A program made the translations under genes and the position numbers. A stretch of DNA of 64,000 nt, taken from positions 44,404 to 108,403 of the forward strand of contig JAJFUF010000015.1 of NCBI GenBank assembly GCA_021372495.1, in the 5' to 3' direction. Below are positions 19,614 to 28,823 of the stretch, piece by piece; the first letter of the stretch is position 1, and each line of letters opens with the position of its first letter. The DNA is from Lysobacteraceae bacterium (lineage in GTDB: Bacteria; Pseudomonadota; Gammaproteobacteria; Xanthomonadales; Rhodanobacteraceae). A model generated the notes under the pieces. That model saw only the letters and a list, made by a program, of their open reading frames with translations. It was not told where the DNA came from and did not search any database.

Positions 19614-20694
19614 ACCGCGCATGCGTTCGCGTCCCGGCATCCATTCCGCGGCCGCCCGCGCCAACGGCGGCGCCGCCGGCGCCGCGCCCGCGCCTGCGGC
19701 GCCGTGGCTGCGCGCGCACGCGCCCGGCCTGCTGCTGACCTGCGCCGTCGCCGTGCTGGCGCTGCTGCTCGGCAAGGCGGCGCCACTGATCGGCGGCCCG
19801 GTGTTCGGCATCGTGCTGGGCATCGTCGTGCGCACGCTGCGCGCGCCCGGCGGCGCGTTCCTGCCCGGCATCCGCTACGCCTCGAAGCAGGTGCTGCAGG
19901 CGTCGATCGTCGCGCTCGGCCTCGGTCTCAGCCTGACCCAGGTCGCGCGCACCGGCCTGCATTCGCTGTCGGTGACCGCGGTGACGGTCGCCACCGCGTT
20001 CATCGCGGCGTGGGCACTGGGGCGCGCGCTGCGCGTGCGCGACCACCTCAAGCTGCTGATCGGCGTCGGCACCGCGATCTGCGGCGGCTCGGCGATCGCC
20101 GCGGTCGTGCCGATCATCAAGCCGGACGAGCACGACACCGCGTTCGCGATCTCCACGATCTTCCTGTTCAACCTGATCGCGGTGCTGCTGTTCCCCGCGC
20201 TGGGCCACCTGCTGCACCTGTCCGATCTCGGCTTCGGCCTGTGGGCGGGCACGGCGATCAACGACACCTCCTCGGTGGTCGCCGCCGGTTACAGCTACAG
20301 CCACGCCGCCGGCGACTACGCGACCATCGTCAAGCTGACCCGCGCCACGCTGATCATCCCGATCTGCGTGGTGCTGGCGATGCTGGTGGCCTGGCGCGAG
20401 CGCAAGCGCGGCGCGACCGGCTTTCGCCTCAGCCGCGTGTTTCCGTGGTTCATCCTGTGGTTCCTGGTCGCCTCCGGCGTACGCACGCTCGGCTTGGTGC
20501 CGGTGCCGTGGCAGCCGTGGATCCACGCCGGCGCCGAGTTCCTGATCGTGGTGGCGCTGACCGCGATCGGCCTGTCCGCCGACCTGCGCCGCATGGCGGC
20601 GTCCGGCGCGCGGCCGATCCTGCTCGGCCTCGGCGTGTGGGCGGCGGTGGCGCTGAGCAGCCTCGCCGTGCAGTACGCGATCGGCCAACTCTGA
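19603..20694 (+). CDS. YeiH family (UPF0324) putative sulfate exporter
   Basis: A 363-residue polytopic membrane protein with about ten hydrophobic segments. The family hallmark GVGTAICGGSAIAAVVPIIK is present, followed by GLWAGTAINDTSSVVAAGY. Members are annotated as putative sulfate exporters, with little direct evidence. The start overlaps the last codons of ptsI by 11 bases; an Ala/Pro-rich 40-residue leader precedes the first helix, so a downstream start is possible. Confidence 0.85.
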   Translation: MAAEPRMRSRPGIHSAAARANGGAAGAAPAPAAPWLRAHAPGLLLTCAVAVLALLLGKAAPLIGGPVFGIVLGIVVRTLRAPGGAFLPGIRYASKQVLQASIVALGLGLSLTQVARTGLHSLSVTAVTVATAFIAAWALGRALRVRDHLKLLIGVGTAICGGSAIAAVVPIIKPDEHDTAFAISTIFLFNLIAVLLFPALGHLLHLSDLGFGLWAGTAINDTSSVVAAGYSYSHAAGDYATIVKLTRATLIIPICVVLAMLVAWRERKRGATGFRLSRVFPWFILWFLVASGVRTLGLVPVPWQPWIHAGAEFLIVVALTAIGLSADLRRMAASGARPILLGLGVWAAVALSSLAVQYAIGQL

Positions 20695-20697
20695 ACG

Positions 20698-20766
20698 TAG
20701 GGTGGGCCTTGGCCCACCATCGCAGCGTTGTCGAATGATGCCGGTGGGCCAAGGCCCACCCTACGG
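20698..20766. repeat. REP-like inverted pair, GTAGGGTGGGC family
   Basis: GTAGGGTGGGCCTTGGCCCACC and its inverted copy (GGTGGGCCAAGGCCCACCCTAC) are separated by about 25 bases, forming a BIME-like unit in the convergent gap between the yeiH-like gene and tsaB. It belongs to the same family as the repeats at 1079-1191. It could act as a bidirectional terminator, but has no T tract. Confidence 0.75.
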
Positions 20767-20776
20767 GGCGCTCGCC

Positions 20777-21466
20777 TCAGGCGCGCTGCTGTTCCGCCAG
20801 CGTCAGCGCCACCTTATCGCGCAGGTAGACCGGCAGCGCCTGCTCCGCGGGCAAACCCTGCCCCGCCGCCAGGCGCGGCGCGGCGAGGCGCGCGACATGG
20901 CGCGCCTGCGGATAGCGGTCGGCCTCGGCCCAGCGCGGCGGCGACGGCAGGCGCGCGGCGAGCGCATCGCCATAGGCGCCCCAGCCGCTGCCGACCACGC
21001 TCCACGCCGCCGCTGCGGGCAGCGCCAGCGTGGCGGCGGCGCCGACGCTTTCCCCGCCCAGCGCTTGCAGCATGCCGTCGTCCGCGCGCAGGAAGGTGCC
21101 GGCATAGACCTCGCCCATGCGCGCATCGATCACGGCGAGGATCGCGGCAGCGTCCGCCGGCGCTTCCAGCGCCAGCGCCGCCAGCGACGACACCGGCAGC
21201 ACCGGCAGGTCCAGCGCCAGCGCCAGGCCCTGCGCCACCGATACCGCCAGGCGCACGCCGGTGAACGCGCCGGGACCGCGGCCGAAGGCGATGCCGTGCA
21301 ACTGCGCGCGCGCGACGCCGGCCTCGGCCAGCACCGCTTCCGCCATCGGCAACACCAACTCGGCGTGGCGGCGCGGCGCCAGTTCGCTGCGTTCGTGCAG
21401 CACGTCGCCGCGCAGCAGCGCGACGGAGCAGGCTTCGGTGGCGGTTTCGATGGCGAGCAGGTTCAT
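20777..21466 (-). CDS. tsaB: tRNA threonylcarbamoyladenosine biosynthesis protein TsaB
   Basis: A 229-residue ASKHA-fold protein. It begins MNLLAIETATEACSVAL (phosphate-1-like motif), with HAELVLPMAEAVLAEAGV and GRGPGAFTGVRLAVSVAQGLA, all typical of TsaB/YeaZ. TsaB forms the TsaBDE complex that makes t6A37 on ANN-decoding tRNAs; it is a scaffold for TsaD and lacks its metal site. Only 102 bases separate it from the helicase stop upstream on the same strand. Confidence 0.94.
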   Translation of the reverse strand: MNLLAIETATEACSVALLRGDVLHERSELAPRRHAELVLPMAEAVLAEAGVARAQLHGIAFGRGPGAFTGVRLAVSVAQGLALALDLPVLPVSSLAALALEAPADAAAILAVIDARMGEVYAGTFLRADDGMLQALGGESVGAAATLALPAAAAWSVVGSGWGAYGDALAARLPSPPRWAEADRYPQARHVARLAAPRLAAGQGLPAEQALPVYLRDKVALTLAEQQRA

Positions 21467-21534
21467 GCCGGCATTGTCGCATCCGCGCCGAGCCCATGGC
21501 AGCGCGGCGCGAAAATGCATGTCCGGCGCGCACC

Positions 21535-21567
21535 GCGGCGGATCCGCGGCGATGCCGCGGATCCGCC

Positions 21568-21571
<4 letters not shown>
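21535..21571. repeat. REP-like palindrome, GCGGATCCGC / CGCCCTACGCG family
   Basis: An inverted repeat with the arms GCGGCGGATCCGCGGC and GCCGCGGATCCGCCCTAC lies between tsaB and the helicase gene, touching the helicase stop codon. It is related in design to the palindromes at 610 and 58,410. Confidence 0.6.
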
Positions 21572-23493
<1,922 letters not shown>

Positions 23494-23549
23494 CCGGCAA
23501 GTATCGCCGAGCGGCGCGCCGCTTGGGAGTGCTGCGGGGCGATCCGACG

Positions 23550-24560
23550 CTACGCGCGGTCCAGCGGGCTCGTCACGCCGCGGCCGCCGCGGTTCAGCAC
23601 GTGCGTGTAGATCTGCGTGGTGGAGACGTCCTTGTGGCCCAACAGCTCCTGCACGGTGCGGATGTCGTAGCCGTCCTCGATCAGATGGGTGGCGAAAGAG
23701 TGGCGCAGCGTGTGGCAGGTGGCCGGCTTGACGATGCCGGCCTTCGCGAGGGCGCGCTTCAGCGCACGCGCCAGCATCGCCTCGTCGAAGTGATGCCGCC
23801 GCACCGTACCGTCGCGCGGGTCGCGCGAGCGCTGCGCCGACGGGAACACGTACTGCCAGCCGAACTCGCGCGCGGCCCGCGGATACTTGCGCGCCAGCGC
23901 GTGCGGCAGCCACGCCTCGCCGAAGCCGTCGGCGAGATCGCGCCCGTGCAGGACGCGCGCCCGCTCCACTTCGCGCAGCAACGGCTCGACCAGCGCGCGC
24001 GGAAGCATCGTGCGGCGGTCCTTGCCGCCCTTGCCGTCGCGCACGGTGATCTCGTTGCGCGCGAAGTCCAGGTCCTTCACGCGCAAGCGCAGACACTCCA
24101 TCAGGCGCATGCCGGTGCCGTAAAGCAGGCTCGCCAGCAGCCACGGGCGTCCGTCCATGGTGGCCAGCAACGCGCGCACCTCCGCCTGCGAGAGCACGGT
24201 GGGCAGGCGCCGCGGGCGTTTGGCGCGCACCACGTTGTCCAGCCACGGCAGCTCGATCCGCAACACCTCGCGGTAGAGAAACAGCAGCGCCGAGAGCGCC
24301 TGGTTCTGCGTGCTCGCCGCCACGCGGCCGTCGACGGCCAGCGACGACAGGAACCGCTCGACCTCGGCGCCACCCATCTCGCGCGGATGGCGCTTGCCGT
24401 TGGCCAGGATGAACCGGCGCATCCACTGCAGGTACGCCCGCTCGGTGGCCAAGCTGTAGTGTTTGAGCCGCAAGCGGCGGCGAACTTCGTCCAACAGCCG
24501 CGGTCCGCGCGGAGCCGCGTCGCCACCTTTTATCGCTCCGGATTCGGGGTGATAAGACAT
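23550..24560 (-). CDS. intI: integron integrase IntI
   Basis: A 336-residue tyrosine recombinase with all catalytic residues: Arg152 ([13 protein letters not shown]), Lys180 ([10 protein letters not shown]), His283 and Arg286 ([12 protein letters not shown]), His309 (LLGHKDVST) and Tyr318 (QIYTHV). The IntI-specific extra patch, around residues 220-245 with [19 protein letters not shown], separates it from XerC/XerD and is needed for attC hairpin binding. It is on the opposite strand to the cassettes, the standard layout. The ATG at 24,560 follows AGGGAT, a fair Shine-Dalgarno; an upstream ATG would add 18 residues. No stop or frameshift is seen, so it looks functional. No clear LexA box was recognised upstream. 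Confidence 0.95.
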   Translation of the reverse strand: MSYHPESGAIKGGDAAPRGPRLLDEVRRRLRLKHYSLATERAYLQWMRRFILANGKRHPREMGGAEVERFLSSLAVDGRVAASTQNQALSALLFLYREVLRIELPWLDNVVRAKRPRRLPTVLSQAEVRALLATMDGRPWLLASLLYGTGMRLMECLRLRVKDLDFARNEITVRDGKGGKDRRTMLPRALVEPLLREVERARVLHGRDLADGFGEAWLPHALARKYPRAAREFGWQYVFPSAQRSRDPRDGTVRRHHFDEAMLARALKRALAKAGIVKPATCHTLRHSFATHLIEDGYDIRTVQELLGHKDVSTTQIYTHVLNRGGRGVTSPLDRA

Positions 24561-24639
24561 ATCCCTGCGGCCGTGTCGGATAACACGGCCAGCATTCATC
24601 CCGAGCCATGCCACCGCCAGCGTGCAAGGCCTTGTCCGC

Positions 24640-24726
24640 GTGTAGGAAATCGGCTTGACGGCCCGTAGGCGAGCGGCGCAGGCTAGCGTTTATCACCCCG
24701 GATACGGGGTCTACTTGTAGTTAGGC
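24640..24726 (+). other. integron attI region with recombination core GTTAGGC
   Basis: The segment between the intI start and the first cassette. It ends in GTTAGGC at 24,720-24,726, matching the simple-site core G/TTRRRY used for insertion, so the first cassette begins at 24,721. It also carries TTATCACCCCG at 24,690-24,700, an 11-bp inverted copy of codons 3-6 of intI (24,545-24,555). Weak direct repeats for integrase binding were not resolved by eye. The left limit is approximate. Confidence 0.65.
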
Positions 24727-24739
24727 AGCCGAGGTCCGC

Positions 24740-25027
24740 GTGGAAAACCCTTCCACCCAAGTCCCGAAGTTCGATCAGCGCGTAAACGCGTTGATATTTG
24801 GGGTTGGCTTTCTAGTGAACTCGCTAGCTTCGGTTGGCTTGTTCCTCTACGTATGGTGGTTTCTTGTTGGCAAGTTTGGCGTCATCATCGGTGGCGTCCT
24901 TGGTTTTTTTGCAGGAGCAATCGCGGGCGTGGCCGCCTTTGCTCTTGGCATTGCCCTTTCACCGCTAACCGGCTTAGTCGTTCTGTTGGCACTTGGCTAT
25001 TTAGGCTACCGCTGCGCCAGTGCCTAA
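24740..25027 (+). CDS. integron cassette 1: small membrane protein of unknown function
   Basis: A 95-residue protein with two or three membrane helices (about 17-40, 42-65 and 70-90) rich in Gly and Phe, containing GVLGFFAGAIAGVAAFALGI. The GTG start has GAGG six bases upstream. The stop TAA is part of the attC R'' box (GCCTAAC), as often in compact cassettes. Being the first cassette, it would be read from any promoter in attI or intI. No family was recognised. Confidence 0.75.
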   Translation: MENPSTQVPKFDQRVNALIFGVGFLVNSLASVGLFLYVWWFLVGKFGVIIGGVLGFFAGAIAGVAAFALGIALSPLTGLVVLLALGYLGYRCASA

Positions 25028-25077
25028 CCACTCGTCCAAGCGGACGGCTTCGCCGCCGCTTAACTCCAGCGTTAGAC
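25022..25077 (+). other. attC site 1 (56 bp)
   Basis: R'' box GCCTAAC at 25,022-25,028 and R' box GTTAGAC at 25,071-25,077 bracket a hairpin AAGCGGaCGG-cttcg-CCGCCGCTT with an unpaired A, the kind of extrahelical base that sets strand choice by IntI. The cut point is between G25,071 and T25,072. Confidence 0.85.
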
Positions 25078-25081
25078 GTCA

Positions 25082-25861
25082 ATGAAGAATTCTCGCCAAG
25101 AGCAACAAATTGACGATTTGGACTGGGGGCCAGTCAAAGTCTTGGCTGGGCCACATAAAGGGCGTATCGGATATCTGGATGATACTGAAGGACGCTCTGG
25201 CTACGTCTACTTCGGCACATTCATGCTTGCTCTGAGGTCAAACCGGATACAACTCAGGTATTTGGCACCAATCACTACGGCAGACCTTATGCAAAGGCAT
25301 GAGGTTCTATTCCGCGTGCTGCACATGCCAAGCAACGTTCGCCCTTACGGTGACCTTAATGATCCAGAAGAATTCATTGATCACCTTCTTGAGTATTCTT
25401 TTGTGCAAGAGCAGCTAATGGACAGAATGTTCACGGCCAGACTTGCGCAGTCGAGCGGGAAAAAAGTATTCATTTCCCACTCCTCAAAAGATAAGCAGTT
25501 CGCTACTTGGCTCTCTGTGGACTTGGCCAATCGTGGCCATCAGCCGTGGCTCGATGAATGGAAAATCAAGGCTGGGCAGTCCATCGTTAAAGCAATCGCG
25601 AATGGTCTTGATGATTGTGATTTTGTCATCGTTGTCTTGTCGGAGAACTCCGTCCAGTCAAGATGGGTAGAACGTGAGTGGCATGAGAAATGTTGGGATG
25701 AGGTCTCAAGCGGTAGGATTTCTGTCATTCCCGTCCTTCTAGAAGAATGTGAAATTCCCCGCTTTCTAAAGACCAAGAAATATGCGGACTTCACAGGCAG
25801 CTTCAACGACGGACTGGAGGATGTGCTAATCGCACTGTCGGACAGTGTGGTTGACGTCTAA
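25082..25861 (+). CDS. integron cassette 2: TIR-domain protein with N-terminal KOW/SH3-like region
   Basis: A 259-residue protein in clearly less GC-rich DNA than the backbone. Residues 127-240 form a TIR domain: KKVFISHSSKDKQFATWLS (first strand and box 1), DEWKIKAGQSI (BB-loop region), VIVVLSENS, then SRWVEREW, where Glu199 aligns with the catalytic NADase glutamate of TIR enzymes (WVxxE). Residues 15-65 (KVLAGPHKGRIGYLDD and on) resemble a KOW/SH3-like barrel. A helical linker (about 93-122) lies between. Many bacterial TIR proteins deplete NAD+ or make signalling nucleotides upon phage infection; that role is inferred here. The stop TAA lies in the R'' box of the next attC. Confidence 0.85.
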   Translation: MKNSRQEQQIDDLDWGPVKVLAGPHKGRIGYLDDTEGRSGYVYFGTFMLALRSNRIQLRYLAPITTADLMQRHEVLFRVLHMPSNVRPYGDLNDPEEFIDHLLEYSFVQEQLMDRMFTARLAQSSGKKVFISHSSKDKQFATWLSVDLANRGHQPWLDEWKIKAGQSIVKAIANGLDDCDFVIVVLSENSVQSRWVEREWHEKCWDEVSSGRISVIPVLLEECEIPRFLKTKKYADFTGSFNDGLEDVLIALSDSVVDV

Positions 25862-25883
25862 CAATTCATGTATGGACTCCCCC

Positions 25884-26103
25884 TGCAAGTGACCATGTGA
25901 CGCGCGGACGGCAGAGCGGATCGGTTGCAGTCGTGTATGCGGCCTTGGGGTGAGCCACGGAGGCTCGGGCCAGGATGGAATCCGCCGGGACGAAGCCACA
26001 CGTTCAATCGGCCACGACCGGCCAGAAGTGTTATCGGCTTGCTCGTCCCGGGGACCGACACGTTTGCCATCGACGTTCGCGCGGTGCAACGCAGGAAAGG
26101 GTT
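25884..26103 (-). ncRNA. candidate bridge RNA/seekRNA of the IS1111-group element
   Basis: The non-coding stretch after the transposase. On the minus strand, 26,050-25,986 reads as a stem CGGGACG/CGTCCCG, a 3-base bulge, a second stem AAGCC/GGCTT, then an internal loop with 12 bases on each side, closed by a GGCC-GGTCGT-GGCC hairpin. The 5' loop strand GATAACACTTCT matches the left target TAACAATTC at 8 of 9 positions; the 3' strand GATTGAACGTGT shares TTGAA-x-G with the bottom strand of the right target. Further on, GAGCC/GGCTC and CTGCAA/TTGCAG stems follow and could form the donor-side loop. IS1111-group elements encode such guide RNAs downstream of the transposase; transcription here is inferred. 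Confidence 0.7.
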
Positions 26104-27183
26104 TCAGGGCGTCGGCGCGGGCGCGCTGACGTGATCCGGATCGAAGCTCGTTCGATGGTGCTCGGCGGCCCACAGGCGCCGTGCGGTCTTGTTGGCCAGC
26201 GCGACCGCCGCCTTGTTGTGGCCGACGCGTTCGGCGAGGGCGAGCGCCCAGGCGCGGGTGCGGTCGAGCGGCTGCTGCCGCTGGCGGGCGACTTTCGCGC
26301 TGCGCAGCACGGCGCGGGCACCGTGGATCAGCAGCATGCGCAGGTAGACGTCGCCGCGTTTGGTCACGCGGCCGAGCCGGCGTCGCGTGCCGCTGGAGTG
26401 TTCGCGCGGCGTGAGGCCGAGCGAGCTGGCGAAGTGGCGGCCGGAGGGGAAGCGGTCGAAGTCGCCGACCGAGGCGCTGAGCGCGGTGGCGGTGAGCAGG
26501 CCGACGCCGCCGGCGCGCTGCAGGCGCTGGCTGCGCAGATCCTCGGCGGCGAAGGCGGCGAGCTGGTCCTCGACCGCGCGCATCCGGTCCTCGGCCTGCG
26601 CGACCGCATCGAGCAGGGCGGCGAGCGCCGGGCGCAGCGTCATCGGCAACGCGTGCTCCGCATCCTCCAGCGCGGCCAGCACGGCGGGCCGCACCTTGGT
26701 CGCGCCCATGGGCACGGCAACACCGAACTCGCGCAGCAGGCCGCGCAGGAGGTTGATGGCCGCGGTGCGCTGCGCCTTGTGGAATTCGCGGACGCGGTGC
26801 AGGCCCTGGATGCCCTGCTGCTGCGGCGTCTTCACCGGCACCGGCCGGATCGCGCCGCAACGCTGGGCCTCGAGCAGGCCGGCGGCATCGGCACGGTCGG
26901 TCTTGCTGCGATGCACGTACGGGCGCACGTCGTGCGCCGGCAGCAGCGTGACGGCGTGGCCCTGGCGCTGGAAGCGCCGCGCCCAGTGATGCGCCGAGCC
27001 GCAGGCTTCCATCACGATGCGCAGCGGCGCGTGGTTGTCGAACACACGTGCGAAGGCGGCGCGCCCCAGGCGACGGCGCGCGACGATGCGCCCCTGGGCA
27101 TCGGCATAGGCCAGTTCGAACACATCCTTGGCGAGGTCGACCGCGACCGTGGTCGCGACCGCAGGCTTGGGCGTAGCATGCAT
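26104..27183 (-). CDS. IS110 family transposase, IS1111 group
   Basis: A 359-residue DEDD recombinase. The N-terminal RuvC-like domain shows Asp in VAVDLAKDVFEL, Glu in IVMEACGSAHHWAR and the KTDRADAAGLLEA pair. The C-terminal Tnp_20 domain shows GVGLLTATALSASVGDFDRFPSGRHFASSLGL and EHSSGTRRRLGRVTKRGDVYLR, with the catalytic serine expected in the SSG. HARRFQRQGHAV-like and PAHDVRPYVHRSKTD runs are typical of the IS1111 branch. The ATG at 27,183 has GGAG seven bases upstream; the frame is open upstream but without a better start. No disruption is seen, so it may be active. Confidence 0.94.
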   Translation of the reverse strand: MHATPKPAVATTVAVDLAKDVFELAYADAQGRIVARRRLGRAAFARVFDNHAPLRIVMEACGSAHHWARRFQRQGHAVTLLPAHDVRPYVHRSKTDRADAAGLLEAQRCGAIRPVPVKTPQQQGIQGLHRVREFHKAQRTAAINLLRGLLREFGVAVPMGATKVRPAVLAALEDAEHALPMTLRPALAALLDAVAQAEDRMRAVEDQLAAFAAEDLRSQRLQRAGGVGLLTATALSASVGDFDRFPSGRHFASSLGLTPREHSSGTRRRLGRVTKRGDVYLRMLLIHGARAVLRSAKVARQRQQPLDRTRAWALALAERVGHNKAAVALANKTARRLWAAEHHRTSFDPDHVSAPAPTP

Positions 27184-27367
27184 GGCGGACTCCTCTCGTG
27201 ATCCCGTGTCCGGAACGGTACGCGTTCCGCCTGGCTCATCGAAGCCGTGTGGTGACGCGGGAGGAGTCCACCATTCGATCATTCAAGGCGGACGGCTTCG
27301 CCGCCGCTTAACTCCAGCGTTAGGCTTCATATCACTGCCCGCGGGCTAAAGTGAAAGGGGGGTGCTC

Positions 27368-27652
27368 GTGAAAACATTCACAGTCGTACTTTGCCTGTCC
27401 CTGCTACTCGCCGGGTGCGCATCTTCCGGGATCGTTCCCGCAGATCGCGGAACGTACCTAATTTCGAAGCAGAGTGCCGCAGGCATCTTCGGTACGCCTG
27501 AGGGCGTAAAACTGGATATCTACAAGGAGGCTAACGAATTCTGCGCTCGTAAGGGACAAGCGGTCGAGACCATCGACGCTGAGACGCAACACGCGGTTCC
27601 GTTCGTGCATGAAGGCAGTGCAACCTTGCATTTCAAATGCGTTTCGAAATAG
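27368..27652 (+). CDS. integron cassette 3: small lipoprotein of unknown function
   Basis: A 94-residue protein with a lipoprotein signal: MKTFTVVLCLSLLLAGC, lipobox LAGC with Cys17. The mature part holds two more cysteines (in EFCARKG and FKCVSK), perhaps a disulfide, and a short beta-rich region. The GTG at 27,368 is chosen because a GGGGGG run is correctly spaced; a GTG six bases earlier is in the same frame. The gene belongs to the cassette between split attC 2 and attC 3. No named family was recognised. Confidence 0.75.
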   Translation: MKTFTVVLCLSLLLAGCASSGIVPADRGTYLISKQSAAGIFGTPEGVKLDIYKEANEFCARKGQAVETIDAETQHAVPFVHEGSATLHFKCVSK

Positions 27653-27668
27653 CCGCCAAGCGGAGCGT

Positions 27669-27738
27669 GCCTAACAATTGCTGCAGCCGACCGTCAACCC
27701 GCTACGCGGGCTGCGTCGGCTGAGCTCAAGCGTTAGCC
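27669..27738 (+). other. attC site 3 (70 bp)
   Basis: R'' GCCTAAC at 27,669-27,675 and R' GTTAGCC at 27,732-27,738. The internal arms CAGCCGAC and GTCGGCTG pair, with a central CCCGCTACGCGGG hairpin. The left part reads TAACAATTG, close to the TAACAATTC targeted by the IS1111 element. Confidence 0.85.
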
Positions 27739-27763
27739 GTCTTTCATCAGGAGTCGTTCATCT

Positions 27764-28426
27764 ATGCACCCAAGCGAATTCTTTGACGAACTCAAGAAAC
27801 GGAATGGGCTTACGTCCGACACTGAACTCGCCAGCCTAATTGGCCTTACTTCGGCTCGAATCAGTCAGATGCGAACCCGCAAGGGCAAATTAACTGCGCG
27901 ACAGTTGGCCTCGTATATCCAAAAGGCTGAAGATCGCGGCCGCGTGCTTGCACTGACCGATCCAATTCTACCGATTGTCGAGATGTATCCAATTAGCGCC
28001 GTCTCATCCAAGCAGGACGCCAAATGGGAAATGCTTCCGACCGGAAAGACACATCCGAGAAACCAAACCATTCGGTCGATTCTTGAGAAATCTCAAGGGA
28101 TCTATTTGCTTTACGACTCGCAGGGCTGCGCAATATACGCAGGTAAGACGGAGAAGCAAAACATATGGAAGGAAATGAACGACGCATTCAACCGGGAACG
28201 ATCTAATCACCAGGCGTTCTTTGTTCGGCATCCGACCAACGGATCAACATTTTCGCCCGCCTGGGAGACGCGGAGGCAACCGAAAAAAATGGTCGTCTAT
28301 CTCTATAACACTGCGCACTACTTCTCAGCCTACGAAGTAACGCCGTCTCTTATCCCAAAGCTTGAGGCTCTCGTGGTGAGAGCTTTCTGTAATAGCCTTT
28401 CCAACAAGAAGATGGAAAAGTTCTGA
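27764..28426 (+). CDS. integron cassette 4: HTH plus GIY-YIG-like nuclease protein
   Basis: A 220-residue protein. Residues about 16-50 (TSDTELASLIGLTSARISQMRTRKG) form an XRE/CI-like helix-turn-helix. Residues 112-150 start a GIY-YIG-like fold: GIYLLYDSQGCAIYAGKTE supplies the GIY and YAG (for YIG) strands, then IWKEMNDAFNRER has the Arg expected on the following helix. The metal-binding Glu of the family would lie further on; candidates are in the EALVVRAF segment near residue 202. The DNA is less GC-rich than the backbone. It may be a sequence-directed nuclease, a defence protein, or an autoregulated nuclease; the activity is inferred only. Confidence 0.7.
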   Translation: MHPSEFFDELKKRNGLTSDTELASLIGLTSARISQMRTRKGKLTARQLASYIQKAEDRGRVLALTDPILPIVEMYPISAVSSKQDAKWEMLPTGKTHPRNQTIRSILEKSQGIYLLYDSQGCAIYAGKTEKQNIWKEMNDAFNRERSNHQAFFVRHPTNGSTFSPAWETRRQPKKMVVYLYNTAHYFSAYEVTPSLIPKLEALVVRAFCNSLSNKKMEKF

Positions 28427-28445
28427 CCGTGAGGGCGAAACCGAT

Positions 28446-28514
28446 GGCTAACCCATCATTCCACCGGACCTTGTGCGTAAAGCCGCGCAAGGCCGGTGAA
28501 TTCAAACGTTATGC
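28446..28514 (+). other. attC site 4 (69 bp)
   Basis: R'' GGCTAAC at 28,446-28,452 and R' GTTATGC at 28,508-28,514. Internal arms CACCGGACCTTG and CAAGGCCGGTG pair imperfectly with an unpaired base, and GCGTAAAGCCGCG forms the tip. Confidence 0.8.
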
Positions 28515-28529
28515 ATCTGGAGATGCGCT

Positions 28530-28823
28530 ATGAACGCGGTCCTTGGTATTGCCGGCTTTCTTGCCTTTCTCACGTTTGGCATCGCGCAGCTTGTGGCCGG
28601 CTTCGTCGGAATTGAGCACGGTATGGGCGCAGGGTGGGCATGGGGCGCTCTCATTGCCGCGCTGATGTTCCGTTTCACGTTGCCAATCACTATTGGTTCA
28701 TTCTTCGGCGCAATGAACGTGTGGGGCTGGCACTGGGCTTTAGCTGCTCTATTCGCCGCCCCCGGCTTGGCTTTTGTCATTCCCGGCGTCTTGGCGTCCA
28801 CTTTCGCATTGGTCAAGCGGTAA
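28530..28823 (+). CDS. integron cassette 5, gene A: small membrane protein
   Basis: A 97-residue, strongly hydrophobic protein with three or so helices: [41 protein letters not shown] and WALAALFAAPGLAFVIPGVLA. The stop overlaps the start of gene B as TAATG, which indicates translational coupling. No family with known function was recognised. It shares cassette 5 with the DUF6804-like gene, so the two may work together. Confidence 0.72.
   Translation: MNAVLGIAGFLAFLTFGIAQLVAGFVGIEHGMGAGWAWGALIAALMFRFTLPITIGSFFGAMNVWGWHWALAALFAAPGLAFVIPGVLASTFALVKR

Larger units (their letters stand above)
25869..27280 (-). mobile_element. IS110-family (IS1111 group) element inserted in attC
   Basis: About 1.4 kb. 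Subterminal inverted repeats TGGACTCCCCC (25,873-25,883) and GGAGGAGTCCA (27,260-27,270, i.e. TGGACTCCTCC on the other strand) lie a few bases inside the ends, the arrangement of the IS1111 group. The transposase has a short upstream region (about 95 bp) and a longer downstream non-coding region (about 230 bp), also typical of the group. No target duplication is evident. Exact ends are uncertain by a few bases because TCA occurs at both junctions. Known IS1111-attC elements insert in attC sites in this manner. Confidence 0.88.
25856..27325 (+). other. attC site 2, split by an IS1111-group element
   Basis: The left piece GTCTAACAATTCA (25,856-25,868) and the right piece from TTCAAGGCGGACGG to GTTAGGC (about 27,281-27,325) join into a complete attC whose right 38 bases match attC 1. 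The R'' box is 25,856-25,862 and R' is 27,319-27,325. The insertion falls in the L''-side spacer, so excision of the TIR cassette with its attC should be blocked or altered while the element is present. Confidence 0.85.

Noticed and set aside
24561..24614. Longer intI beginning at 24,614 (18 extra residues)
   Set aside because: The ATG at 24,560 has a Shine-Dalgarno and gives the usual IntI N-terminus; the extension is not integrase-like.
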